Part shown: positions 56,693-64,000 of the stretch, one piece after another | How positions within the stretch are numbered: position 1 is the stretch's first letter | Layout of the letters: each line of letters opens with the position of its first letter | Assembly (NCBI RefSeq): GCF_000025725.1 | Contig: NC_013943.1 | Span: 1,302,001-1,366,000, forward strand | From: Denitrovibrio acetiphilus DSM 12809 | Lineage (GTDB): Bacteria > Chrysiogenota > Deferribacteres > Deferribacterales > Geovibrionaceae | Direction: 5' to 3' | Length of the DNA stretch: 64,000 nucleotides | Program-made: the position numbers and the translations under genes | The notes under the pieces: generated by a model | What the model was told of the DNA's origin: nothing | What the model saw: only the letters and a program-made list of their open reading frames with translations | Database searches by the model: none

Positions 56693-58119
56693 AAGGCGGC
56701 AGGCTAAATCTTGAAATCAGTGGGAAACTGTCTCAGAAGCTGCACATAACACCGCAGATGAAGCAGTCTCTTGCTATCCTTCAGATGCCTTTGACAGAAC
56801 TTTTGCAGGAACTTAATACCTGCCTCGCAGAGAACCCTGTTCTGGAAGAAATCGAGCAGGAACCGGATGAAGAAAAAACTGAAAAGAAAGAAGAAAAAGA
56901 AGAGAAAGATGCCAAAGATGACGTTCAGAATGAAGACCTTGAAAAGATAGACTGGGAAGAGCTGTACAGAGATTCAGGTGAAGTTTCTTACACCCCTAGT
57001 GACGACGAAGGTTATGACCTTGAGAAATTTGTCAGCGGTCAGGAGAATCTTTACGGTCATCTTATGTACCAGTTGAAAGTAACCGGCTCTTCTCAGGACA
57101 TTTTAACCGCCGGACAGTACATTATCGGAAGCCTGACGGATGAAGGTTATTTTGATCTGGAGTTCTCGGAAGTTGCAGAAGAAACAGGGGTTGACGAAGA
57201 CACTGTTGCCAAAGCATTGGAACTTATACAGACATTCGATCCGGCAGGGATTGGTGCAAGAAACCTTAGAGAGTGCATAGCGATACAGCTTTGTCAGTTT
57301 GAAGTCGAGCAGGTTTATATTGATTTCATCGCAGAGCTTCTGGAAAACCATGAAAAAGATCTGATAGCGTACCGCTATGATGAAATCAAAAACAGTCTTT
57401 CTATAGAAGATGATACATTTGACCACATGCTGTTTCTCATCAGGAAAACAGACCCAAAACCAGGGATGAATTATGCAAAAGATTCAAACCATTCTGTTAC
57501 ACCTGATGTTTATATTGTTAAAAAAGACGATGGGTATGACATTATACTTAACGAAGACGGAATGCCGGCACTCAGGATGAATAGTTATTACCTGAGCTTG
57601 CTCAGAAACAAAGAGCTTGACGGAGACACTAAAGAATATATAGAAGAAAAGATTAAAAATGCTATCTGGCTTATTAAAAGTCTTAACAAACGTCAGAAAG
57701 CAATATATAAAGTAGTAAAGGTACTTACAGAGGTTCAGGCTGACTTTCTTGAAATGGGGGTTGATTTTCTGAAACCACTAAAACTGAAAGATATCGCAGA
57801 CGAAACAGGACTGCATGAATCCACGGTCAGCAGGGTTACATCTGGTAAATATGCGATGACAGAGCAGGGGCTTTTTGAACTCAAATCCTTTTTTGTGAAA
57901 GGTCTGGACACCGACGACGGAGACATGTCTACACAAAAAGTTAAGAGTATGATAAGGTCTATTGTGGATTCTGAAGATGCTGATAAACCGTACAGCGATC
58001 AGAAAATAGTTGAACTTTTGAACGGGGACGGGATCAAAATTGCCCGGAGAACCGTTGCCAAATACAGGGATGAATTAAACATTCCCACAAAATCACAACG
58101 GAAACGTAGCAGGAGGTAG
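56689..58119 (+). CDS. rpoN: RNA polymerase sigma-54 factor
   Basis: A 476-residue sigma-54. Region I is Gln/Leu-rich ('PQMKQSLAILQMPLTELLQEL'), region II is a strongly acidic/Lys-rich linker (residues about 55-85), and the C-terminus has the RpoN box ARRTVAKYRDELNIPTKSQR that reads the -24 element. It recognises -24/-12 promoters with enhancer-binding ATPases. The start is GTG 56689 overlapping lptB. I saw no clear -24/-12 promoter in intergenic gaps of this window. Confidence 0.96.
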   Translation: MKGGRLNLEISGKLSQKLHITPQMKQSLAILQMPLTELLQELNTCLAENPVLEEIEQEPDEEKTEKKEEKEEKDAKDDVQNEDLEKIDWEELYRDSGEVSYTPSDDEGYDLEKFVSGQENLYGHLMYQLKVTGSSQDILTAGQYIIGSLTDEGYFDLEFSEVAEETGVDEDTVAKALELIQTFDPAGIGARNLRECIAIQLCQFEVEQVYIDFIAELLENHEKDLIAYRYDEIKNSLSIEDDTFDHMLFLIRKTDPKPGMNYAKDSNHSVTPDVYIVKKDDGYDIILNEDGMPALRMNSYYLSLLRNKELDGDTKEYIEEKIKNAIWLIKSLNKRQKAIYKVVKVLTEVQADFLEMGVDFLKPLKLKDIADETGLHESTVSRVTSGKYAMTEQGLFELKSFFVKGLDTDDGDMSTQKVKSMIRSIVDSEDADKPYSDQKIVELLNGDGIKIARRTVAKYRDELNIPTKSQRKRSRR

Positions 58120-58121
58120 GC

Positions 58122-58655
58122 ATGAATATCCAGATAACTGCCAGAAACATTGAATTAACTGATGCAATTAGAGATTACGCAGAAAAGAAGGTTTCCAAAC
58201 TGGAAAAATACTTTGACTATATAACAGATGCAAATGTACTGCTTGAAGTACAGAAAAACGTGCACATTGTTGAAGTTCTTGTTTCTGCAAAGGGCGTATT
58301 TATGAAAGGTCTAGAAAAATCAGAAGACCTTTATGCATCAATTGATCTCGCAGTGGACAAAATTGAAAAGCAGCTTGTTAAATACAAAGAGAAGCTCAAA
58401 GACAAAAAGATTCAGGACAAAGACTATGACACACCGCTGAAACTTAATATCCTTGATTCTCAGAGTGTGGAAGACAGTGAAACACGCATCATTATCACAA
58501 AAGAGATGCCTGTTAAGCCTATGGATCCTGAAGAAGCTGTTATGCAGATGGATCTGCTGAACAAGCCTTTCTTTGTTTTCAGAAATTCTGATACAAACGA
58601 AGTGGCTGTTGTTTACCAGCGTGACGATGGGAACATCGGACTCATTGAGTCCTGA
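58122..58655 (+). CDS. hpf: Ribosome hibernation promoting factor, long form
   Basis: A 177-residue long HPF: N-terminal RaiA/YfiA domain (MNIQITARNIELTDAIRDYAEKK...) followed by a C-terminal dimerisation domain ('FFVFRNSDTNEVAVVYQRDDG'). Long HPF makes 100S ribosome dimers in slow growth. Two bases after rpoN, a conserved neighbour pair. Confidence 0.92.
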   Translation: MNIQITARNIELTDAIRDYAEKKVSKLEKYFDYITDANVLLEVQKNVHIVEVLVSAKGVFMKGLEKSEDLYASIDLAVDKIEKQLVKYKEKLKDKKIQDKDYDTPLKLNILDSQSVEDSETRIIITKEMPVKPMDPEEAVMQMDLLNKPFFVFRNSDTNEVAVVYQRDDGNIGLIES

Positions 58656-58668
58656 GAGGCATAACTAA

Positions 58669-59130
58669 ATGGGACTTGTCGGATATATAGACGAGAATTG
58701 TGTTGTAACTCTTGAAGCGGGCGATAAAGAAGCTGTGCTTAAAGAACTGACAGATGCTCTGGTGAAAGCCGGAAAAATAGATAAGCCTGATGTCGCTCTC
58801 TCTGCTTTAACAGAGAGAGAGGCGCTGGGCAGTACGGGCGTGGGTGAACAGGTTGCTATACCACATGCAAAACTTAAAAATCTTGATGATATGGCGATTC
58901 TTATCGGCATAAGCAGGACTGGTATAGGTTTCGGTGCTTGTGACGGTGAACCTGTGAGACTGTTTTTTCTACTGCTCGCACCGGAAAAGCAAATGAACCT
59001 GCATCTTAAGACACTCGCCCGCATCAGCAGGCTTGTGAAGCTGACAGAGTTTAAGAATAAAGTTCTTGCTGATAATATAACTTCAGCAGATGTATGTGCT
59101 ATCCTTGAAGAGGAGGAAGCAAAACTCTAA
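58669..59130 (+). CDS. ptsN: PTS EIIA, PtsN (nitrogen PTS) type
   Basis: A 153-residue EIIA of the fructose/PtsN family. The phosphorylatable His66 is in 'VAIPHAKL'. In the nitrogen PTS it takes phosphate from NPr/HPr and regulates, among others, potassium uptake and sigma-54-dependent genes. The surroundings (rpoN, hpf, hprK, rapZ) support that role. The hprK start overlaps its stop by one base. Confidence 0.92.
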   Translation: MGLVGYIDENCVVTLEAGDKEAVLKELTDALVKAGKIDKPDVALSALTEREALGSTGVGEQVAIPHAKLKNLDDMAILIGISRTGIGFGACDGEPVRLFFLLLAPEKQMNLHLKTLARISRLVKLTEFKNKVLADNITSADVCAILEEEEAKL

Positions 59131-60125
59131 TGAACAAGGCAGTGCCTGTTGCCGATCTGCTGGGTGTTGATGCTCAGCACCTTCAGCTAAAGCTGGTGTA
59201 CGGCAAACAGCAACTAAAAAACAGGTACATAAACAACTACCGGATACAGAAACCGGGGCTGGCACTGGCTGGTTTTGCCGACCATATCCACGGGGGGCGT
59301 GTGCAGGTTCTGGGTAATACAGAACTATCTTATCTCTGGACACTTAAACCTGAGGAGCGTTTCGAATCTATCTCCCATCTTTGCAAAAGAGGGGTATGCT
59401 GTTTTATTGTCACAAAAAATCTACATATTCCAAAAGAACTTCTGGAAGCTGTTAAGTCTCACAACGTGCCTCTTTTGAAAACACATCTGCCCAGCTCTGA
59501 TGCTATACAGGGGATTATGCTTTATCTTGAAGAGCAGCTTGCACCGGAAACTCATCAGCACGGTGTATTTATGGATATCTTTGGTATAGGCGTTCTCATT
59601 ACAGGGCGCAGCGGGATAGGCAAGAGTGAATGCGCAATAGAGCTTATAAAGCGTGGTCACAGGCTTGTTGCTGATGACGCTGTTCATTTTCGTAAAATAC
59701 AGGAATATCTTGAGGGGCAGAGCTCTGGTATTCTCCGATATCACATGGAAGTCCGCGGGCTTGGTATACTGAATATCAAAGATATGTTCGGTGTCACTGC
59801 TATCCGTCAGAGGAAAAAACTTGAACTTGTTGTAGAGTTTACGGACTGGAATCCTGATGCATCTTATGATAGACTTGGTCTTGATAATCTTACGGTTGAG
59901 ATACTTAAGCTTGAAGTTCCTAAGATAATTCTCCCCATCAGTGCAGGGCGCAACATGGCTGTTATTGTCGAAGTAGCGGCACGTAATCATCTGCTTAAAA
60001 TAATGGGGTACGATTCTGCTAAAGAGTTTTCTGACAGATTACTCCACAGCATAAATCCTAACGCTGAAAGAACTCATCCCTACAGGGATATTGATGATAT
60101 AATCAGAAGAAAAAGAGTGGAGTAG
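59130..60125 (+). CDS. hprK: HPr kinase/phosphorylase
   Basis: A 331-residue HprK, bifunctional enzyme acting on the regulatory serine of HPr. The P-loop GRSGIGKS is at residues 159-166, followed by 'LVADDAV' and 'EVRGLGILNIKDMFG', the family signature. An N-terminal DRTGG-like domain comes first. Its substrate HPr, in the same operon, has Ser47 in the right place. Confidence 0.95.
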   Translation: MNKAVPVADLLGVDAQHLQLKLVYGKQQLKNRYINNYRIQKPGLALAGFADHIHGGRVQVLGNTELSYLWTLKPEERFESISHLCKRGVCCFIVTKNLHIPKELLEAVKSHNVPLLKTHLPSSDAIQGIMLYLEEQLAPETHQHGVFMDIFGIGVLITGRSGIGKSECAIELIKRGHRLVADDAVHFRKIQEYLEGQSSGILRYHMEVRGLGILNIKDMFGVTAIRQRKKLELVVEFTDWNPDASYDRLGLDNLTVEILKLEVPKIILPISAGRNMAVIVEVAARNHLLKIMGYDSAKEFSDRLLHSINPNAERTHPYRDIDDIIRRKRVE

Positions 60126-60127
60126 TA

Positions 60128-60985
60128 ATGAAGGGATTTGATAAATCACTTGTTGTTCTCACAGGTCTTTCCGGTGGCGGGAAGTCGGTTGCGGCTTCGA
60201 CTATGGAGGACATGGGCTACTACACTATTGATAATCTTCCTCTAAAACTGTTGGATAAGCTTGTTGAGCTTATGCTCGGTTTCGATAACGACCTGCATAA
60301 GGTTGCCTTGGTTATTGACGCCAGAAGCAAAGATATAGCCTTGGTGTGCGAAAAGATAAATCTGCTGAAAGAGAAGTATAATGCAAAGATAGTATTCATT
60401 CATGCCGGTGATGATGTTCTTCTGAAAAGATACAAAGAGACCAGAAGAAAGCACCCTATGGGGGAAACTCTTGTGGAGGCTATCGCTTCTGAGCGTGAAA
60501 TGCTCTGGCCTGTGAGAGAGCTTGCAGACCTTGCTATTGACACATCTCAGCTTAATGTTCATCAGCTTAAAAGCAGACTTGAGGATGCTTTTTCAGAGGG
60601 TAACGATAACGGAATGATTATTACTGTGCAGTCTTTCGGTTTCAAATACGGGCTGCCGCAGGATTCTGATCTGGTTTTTGACGTACGGTTTCTCAAGAAT
60701 CCGTTTTTTGTAGATGAGCTTCGCAGCCAGACCGGTTTGGACACACAGGTCAGAGAGTATGTGTTTTCAGACCTTGCCGCGAAAAAGTTTTTAAAACACC
60801 TTAAGGAGATGCTGGGATTCCTTATCCCGAAATATTTACGGGAGGGTAAGAAATTTCTCACCGTATCCATAGGGTGCACAGGCGGCAGACACAGGTCTGT
60901 TGCGAATGTCGAATTTATTGCAGAGTACCTTGAGAAAAAAACATCTCACAAGGTAAATATTAGACACAGGGATATAGACAGGTGA
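60128..60985 (+). CDS. rapZ: RNase adapter/nucleotide-binding protein RapZ (YvcJ)
   Basis: A 285-residue RapZ/YvcJ protein with the P-loop GLSGGGKS (residues 13-20), Walker B-like 'ALVIDARS', and the conserved end 'SIGCTGGRHRSVANVEFIAEYL'. In E. coli it guides degradation of GlmZ and so sets GlmS level, with GlmM made upstream in this cluster; in other bacteria its role is less clear. 4 bases separate it from the PTS IIA gene. Confidence 0.93.
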   Translation: MKGFDKSLVVLTGLSGGGKSVAASTMEDMGYYTIDNLPLKLLDKLVELMLGFDNDLHKVALVIDARSKDIALVCEKINLLKEKYNAKIVFIHAGDDVLLKRYKETRRKHPMGETLVEAIASEREMLWPVRELADLAIDTSQLNVHQLKSRLEDAFSEGNDNGMIITVQSFGFKYGLPQDSDLVFDVRFLKNPFFVDELRSQTGLDTQVREYVFSDLAAKKFLKHLKEMLGFLIPKYLREGKKFLTVSIGCTGGRHRSVANVEFIAEYLEKKTSHKVNIRHRDIDR

Positions 60986-60989
60986 TCAG

Positions 60990-61391
60990 ATGATCGGACT
61001 TATATTGGTAACACACGGCTCTTTTGGCTCTGAACTCATAAAAACTGCTGAGATGATAGTAGGAAAGCAGGACAGTATAGAGACAATATCAATGCAGGAG
61101 GGGGCTTCCCTTTCGAGCATAGCAGACGAGATTGAGTCGTCCATAGAGAAATACTCAACATCCGGTGCGATAGTTTTTACTGACATGTTTGGCGGAAGTC
61201 CGTCCAACATCTCTATGGCTTACCTCGGTTCCAAAAATGTTGAAGTAGTTTCAGGGGTTAACCTCCCTATGCTCATAAAAGCAATTAGCGTCAGAAAGGA
61301 GAATAAATCTTTGTCCGCCATATGTGAAGATTGTGCAGAATCGGGAAAGGCAAGCATCATAGTGGCAGGGCAGCTTCTAAAAGGGAACTGA
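60990..61391 (+). CDS. PTS mannose/fructose/sorbose-family EIIA
   Basis: A 133-residue IIA of the mannose family. The active His9 is in 'LVTHGSFG', and the strands 'AIVFTDMFGGSPSN' follow. It accepts phosphate from HPr. First of four consecutive IIA-IIB-IIC-IID genes, each as a separate protein. The stop TGA overlaps the IIB start. Confidence 0.93.
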   Translation: MIGLILVTHGSFGSELIKTAEMIVGKQDSIETISMQEGASLSSIADEIESSIEKYSTSGAIVFTDMFGGSPSNISMAYLGSKNVEVVSGVNLPMLIKAISVRKENKSLSAICEDCAESGKASIIVAGQLLKGN

Positions 61392-61882
61392 TGAAAAAGA
61401 TTATTTTTCGTGTAGATGACAGACTCATACACGGACAGGTCATAGAAGGTTGGGTAAAATATTTTAAAATTAACCATGTTGTTCTGGTTAACAATAGAGT
61501 TGCGTCCGATCCGCTCCAGAAAATGATTTATTCAAGCTCACTGCCCCCGGGTACGGAACTTACTATCTGTACTTTAAGCGAATTTATGTCCTCATATAAC
61601 TCAAACAGATACAAAAAAGATTATGTGCTTATCATTGTTGAGACAGTGGACGATCTTTATGAAATAAAAGACCTTCTGAATGACAAGGTCTATATCAATA
61701 TCGGCTGTGTTGCAAGCCGTGAGCACAAGATAGAAGTATCAAATACAGTATTTCTCAATCCGGAAGAGATACATAAAGTCTGCCGGATAAGAGAAGATTA
61801 TAATGTTTACATTCACAAAGTGCCTTGGGAAACGAGCGTGGAGATCAGGAATTTTACTGATCTGCTGGAGGGTAATCTTTGA
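61391..61882 (+). CDS. PTS mannose/sorbose-family EIIB
   Basis: A 163-residue IIB with the active His14 in 'VDDRLIHGQV'. Length and fold fit the family. The IIC gene begins 4 bases before its stop. Confidence 0.92.
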   Translation: MKKIIFRVDDRLIHGQVIEGWVKYFKINHVVLVNNRVASDPLQKMIYSSSLPPGTELTICTLSEFMSSYNSNRYKKDYVLIIVETVDDLYEIKDLLNDKVYINIGCVASREHKIEVSNTVFLNPEEIHKVCRIREDYNVYIHKVPWETSVEIRNFTDLLEGNL

Positions 61883-62529
61883 GTTTTGTTCTGGCAGCCG
61901 TATATGCGGGGCTAATATCTGTTGATAGGTTTGCCGCATTTAATTTTATGCTGTCCAGACCCATTGTTGTTGCTTTTGTGCTGGGGATTATTTTTGGCAA
62001 CCCGCATGAATGCTTCTTTATAGGGCTGGTTTACGAAGCTATAGGTCTGATTGATGTTCCTTTCGGAACCCGTATTCCAAAAGAGGACTCTTTCGGGGCT
62101 TTCGCTGCGTGTATGCTTTTTGTCCTTTTACCTATAGAGCATACAGATGAGTTTGTTCTTGGCTTTCTTCTCACAGTCCTTCTGATGTTTCCTGTTACAT
62201 TTACATGTGCCCTCGGAAGGTCTGTTAATCAGAAACTTTATCTTCGCCAGCATAAAAAGGGCAGAGTCAATACAGGGCAGCTCTTATTTTTCGGGATTTT
62301 GCTGGCATTTGTTAGAGGCGTAGTCGTCTATGGGCTGGGCACTCTGCTTGTGTATGTCATATACAATTTTATCCGTGGTCATCTGGAGCATAATGTTAAC
62401 CTCTTTCTGTTTTCTCTGATGATATTCACATTTCTATCCGGCTATATCCTCCGTTTTCTTTCCGTCCCTTCGATATTTAAATATCTTATTTTTGCCTGCG
62501 GACTTATGGTCGGCTGGGGGGTACTGTGA
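61879..62529 (+). CDS. PTS mannose-family EIIC (short)
   Basis: A 216-residue membrane protein with about six or seven hydrophobic segments; the family usually has 250-270 residues. The 'DRFAAFNFMLSRPIVVAFVLGIIFGNPHECFFIGLVYEAIGL' region is the recognisable IIC start. Start is TTG 61879 with GGAGGG upstream. The shortness raises the question whether it still transports a sugar; no sugar-specific gene is adjacent. Confidence 0.85.
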   Translation: MSFVLAAVYAGLISVDRFAAFNFMLSRPIVVAFVLGIIFGNPHECFFIGLVYEAIGLIDVPFGTRIPKEDSFGAFAACMLFVLLPIEHTDEFVLGFLLTVLLMFPVTFTCALGRSVNQKLYLRQHKKGRVNTGQLLFFGILLAFVRGVVVYGLGTLLVYVIYNFIRGHLEHNVNLFLFSLMIFTFLSGYILRFLSVPSIFKYLIFACGLMVGWGVL

Positions 62530-63224
62530 AAGAATTATTTGTCGGCATCAGAAGCCTTATCTATCAGTCAAACCTTAATCATGAAAATATGCAGGGGACC
62601 GGCTTTGCCTATATGATAAAGCATGCCGCTAAAGGTGAAGGGATTGAGCTGAGCGAAGATGTTTTAGAAAGAGAAACTGAGTATTTCCATACTCACCCAT
62701 ACCTTGCGAACTTTATCTTTGGTATGTGGGTCAAAGAATATAAGAACGGTGGAGAGCCGGATTTCTATAAGAAAGTGTACTCCTCTGCTTTTGGTGCTCT
62801 TGGTGACAGTTTCTTTTGGCACTCACTTCGTCCGTTCTGTTTTATAATAGCCGCAATGATAGGGTTTCATGACCCTTTTGCCGGACTTATAACGTATCTG
62901 GTTTTATATAATACATTTCATCTTACCTTCCGTTTAGGAGGTTATAGGGTGGGGTATACCCTTGGGCGTGACGTGATCGTGTTTTTTAACAGGATCAGCT
63001 TTAACAGGTGGCCACGCCACATGGACATGGTTTCGACATTTATGTTAGGAGTATTTCTATCATTCCTTGTGAAGGAATGTGTTGATTTTAACCCTCTGGT
63101 ACTTGGTGTGCTGACTGTATACCTGCTGTTAGGTTTGGCGGTCGCCAGAAAGATCGACATAGTTTTCGGACTTGTCGGAATGCTTTTTATAACAGGTTTT
63201 TTCTTATATTTTACAGGAGTATAG
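62526..63224 (+). CDS. PTS mannose-family EIID (short)
   Basis: A 232-residue protein matching the IID family ('LNHENMQGTGFAYMIKH', 'GDSFFWHSLRPFCFIIAAMIG', 'NTFHLTFRLGGYRVGY'), with about four membrane helices near the C-terminus. Usual length is about 280. It begins with GTG inside the IIC end. Together with IIC it forms the membrane part of the permease. Confidence 0.88.
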   Translation: MKELFVGIRSLIYQSNLNHENMQGTGFAYMIKHAAKGEGIELSEDVLERETEYFHTHPYLANFIFGMWVKEYKNGGEPDFYKKVYSSAFGALGDSFFWHSLRPFCFIIAAMIGFHDPFAGLITYLVLYNTFHLTFRLGGYRVGYTLGRDVIVFFNRISFNRWPRHMDMVSTFMLGVFLSFLVKECVDFNPLVLGVLTVYLLLGLAVARKIDIVFGLVGMLFITGFFLYFTGV

Positions 63225-63226
63225 AG

Positions 63227-63499
63227 GTGGGAGTTAAAGAAGAAATTGAAATTGTCAATGAGCTCGGTATGCATGCACGTGCTGCCGGAGCCTTTGTAAA
63301 AACCTCAGAAAAATTCAGGTCAGATATCAAAGTTAAAAAAGATGGAATGGAAGTTAATGGTAAAAGTATAATGGGGCTGATGATGCTTGCCGCAAGTAAA
63401 GGTTCATGTATATCTGTTGATATTTGTGGTGAGGATGAAGAGGAAGCACTAAGTGCTTTGAAAGAGCTTATCAGCAGCAGGTTTGGTGAAGAACGTTGA
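63227..63499 (+). CDS. ptsH: PTS phosphocarrier protein HPr
   Basis: A 90-residue HPr. The phosphoryl-accepting His16 is in 'LGMHARAAG' (family usually HARPA), and the kinase site Ser47 is in 'GKSIMGLM'. Start is GTG 63227 after AGGAG. ptsI overlaps its last codons. Confidence 0.94.
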   Translation: MGVKEEIEIVNELGMHARAAGAFVKTSEKFRSDIKVKKDGMEVNGKSIMGLMMLAASKGSCISVDICGEDEEEALSALKELISSRFGEER

Positions 63500-64000
63500 A
63501 ACTTCTCAAAGGTATCCCCTCCAGTGACGGCATAACTATCGGGCGCTGTTATATTTTAGACAGGCAGAAAATACATGTACGCAGATACAGTATTAACGCT
63601 TCTGAAGTAGAGTCTGAAAAAGTTAAGCTGGCGGTCGGGGTAGAGAAAACTGCGGAATTTATTAAAACATCCAAAAATATGAGCGAGGATTTCCTTGCGG
63701 AAGAACATGCTTTTATCTTTGATATTTACCTGATGCTTTTGCGTGACAATATGCTCATAGGAGCCGCAGAGCAGACGATAGAAAACGAGCTTGTAAATGC
63801 AGAGTATGCTTTGAGTAAAGCCGGTGCATACCTCATGGGGCAGTTTGATAAGTCCGCGAACGAGTATCTTCGTGAGCGCAAATCAGATATAAATAATATC
63901 GTTCAGAAAGTGTTGCGTTTTATGAGCGATCAAGAGATGGACACTGTTCTTGATGCTGCCAATGCCGATATAATAATTGCCCACGACCTCACCCCGTCTG
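63496..64000 (+). CDS. ptsI: PTS enzyme I, 5' part
   Basis: The first 168 residues of enzyme I are present before the window ends. The beginning 'LKGIPSSDGITIGRCYIL' and 'EEHAFIFDIYLMLLRD' are typical of EI, and the segment ending 'HDLTPS' is close to the LTPSD motif that precedes the catalytic His. TTG 63496 overlaps the ptsH stop. EI takes phosphate from phosphoenolpyruvate and gives it to HPr, so this cluster encodes a whole phosphorelay. Confidence 0.9.
   Translation, partial: MKLLKGIPSSDGITIGRCYILDRQKIHVRRYSINASEVESEKVKLAVGVEKTAEFIKTSKNMSEDFLAEEHAFIFDIYLMLLRDNMLIGAAEQTIENELVNAEYALSKAGAYLMGQFDKSANEYLRERKSDINNIVQKVLRFMSDQEMDTVLDAANADIIIAHDLTPS

Noticed and set aside
56689-58119. Sigma-54 (-24/-12) promoters in the window
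   Set aside because: A visual check for TGGCAC-N5-TTGC in the intergenic gaps gave no convincing match; similar strings inside genes were ignored.

Overview
This 64 kb window is ordinary chromosomal core DNA of an anaerobic or microaerobic diderm bacterium with moderate to low GC. The gene content fits a Deferribacterota-type organism (Denitrovibrio or Geovibrio relatives): hybrid cluster protein, Feo iron uptake, long-form HPF, a succinyl-CoA:acetate CoA-transferase, LPS genes (kdsB, kdsC, lptA/B/C) and an Mre/Rod wall-elongation cluster. That assignment is inferred from gene content only. I see no rRNA, tRNA, insertion sequence, prophage or CRISPR array.

Layout. 1-833 is gene-free and carries one copy of a dispersed repeat. 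834-5529 (minus) looks like one seven-gene operon, hemE-hemH-ubiA-ubiX followed by three uncharacterised small envelope or acidic proteins. 5666-8596 (plus) has a GH114-like lipoprotein, serA with a good promoter, and a YjbQ protein. 8759-11162 (minus) is lysS overlapping a diguanylate cyclase gene. 11346-19726 (plus) is mreB-mreC-mreD-mrdA-rodA followed by a radical SAM/DUF2344 fusion and a TIGR02757 protein. 19826-24350 holds trxA, an FmdB-type zinc ribbon, a Fur-box-preceded feoA-feoB with a 48-residue Cys-rich companion, and a LuxR-type regulator. 24481-34770 is a set of short units: an RRM protein with a long leader, an AhbD-like radical SAM enzyme, a nitrilase-family amidase, a CoA-transferase, a Ktr/Trk potassium system with an extra membrane protein, a flavodoxin behind a Fur-like box, and a DUF4177/TM2 pair. 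34831-40246 (minus) has hcp behind a perfect FNR-type palindrome, a chemoreceptor and an HtrA lipoprotein.

From 40318 to the end every gene is on the plus strand, mostly overlapping or nearly abutting: dinG-like helicase, pgi, tilS, hpt, ftsH, folP, cdaA, cdaR, glmM, pdxJ, acpS, kdsB, pyrG, kdsC, lptC, lptA, lptB, rpoN, hpf, ptsN, hprK, rapZ, mannose-family PTS IIA-IIB-IIC-IID, ptsH and the start of ptsI. This block joins envelope precursor synthesis (GlmN/UDP-GlcNAc supply, Kdo, LPS transport) with c-di-AMP synthesis, sigma-54 and a PTS phosphorelay that includes HPr kinase.

Points most worth a second look are the mannose-type PTS with short membrane subunits, the orphan sensor-like membrane protein in the potassium-uptake operon, the three unknown genes ending the heme/quinone operon, the AhbD-like enzyme coexisting with hemE and hemH, and the placement of Fur- and FNR-type sites. 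I did not find an obviously new defence or mobile system; the window is mainly housekeeping.
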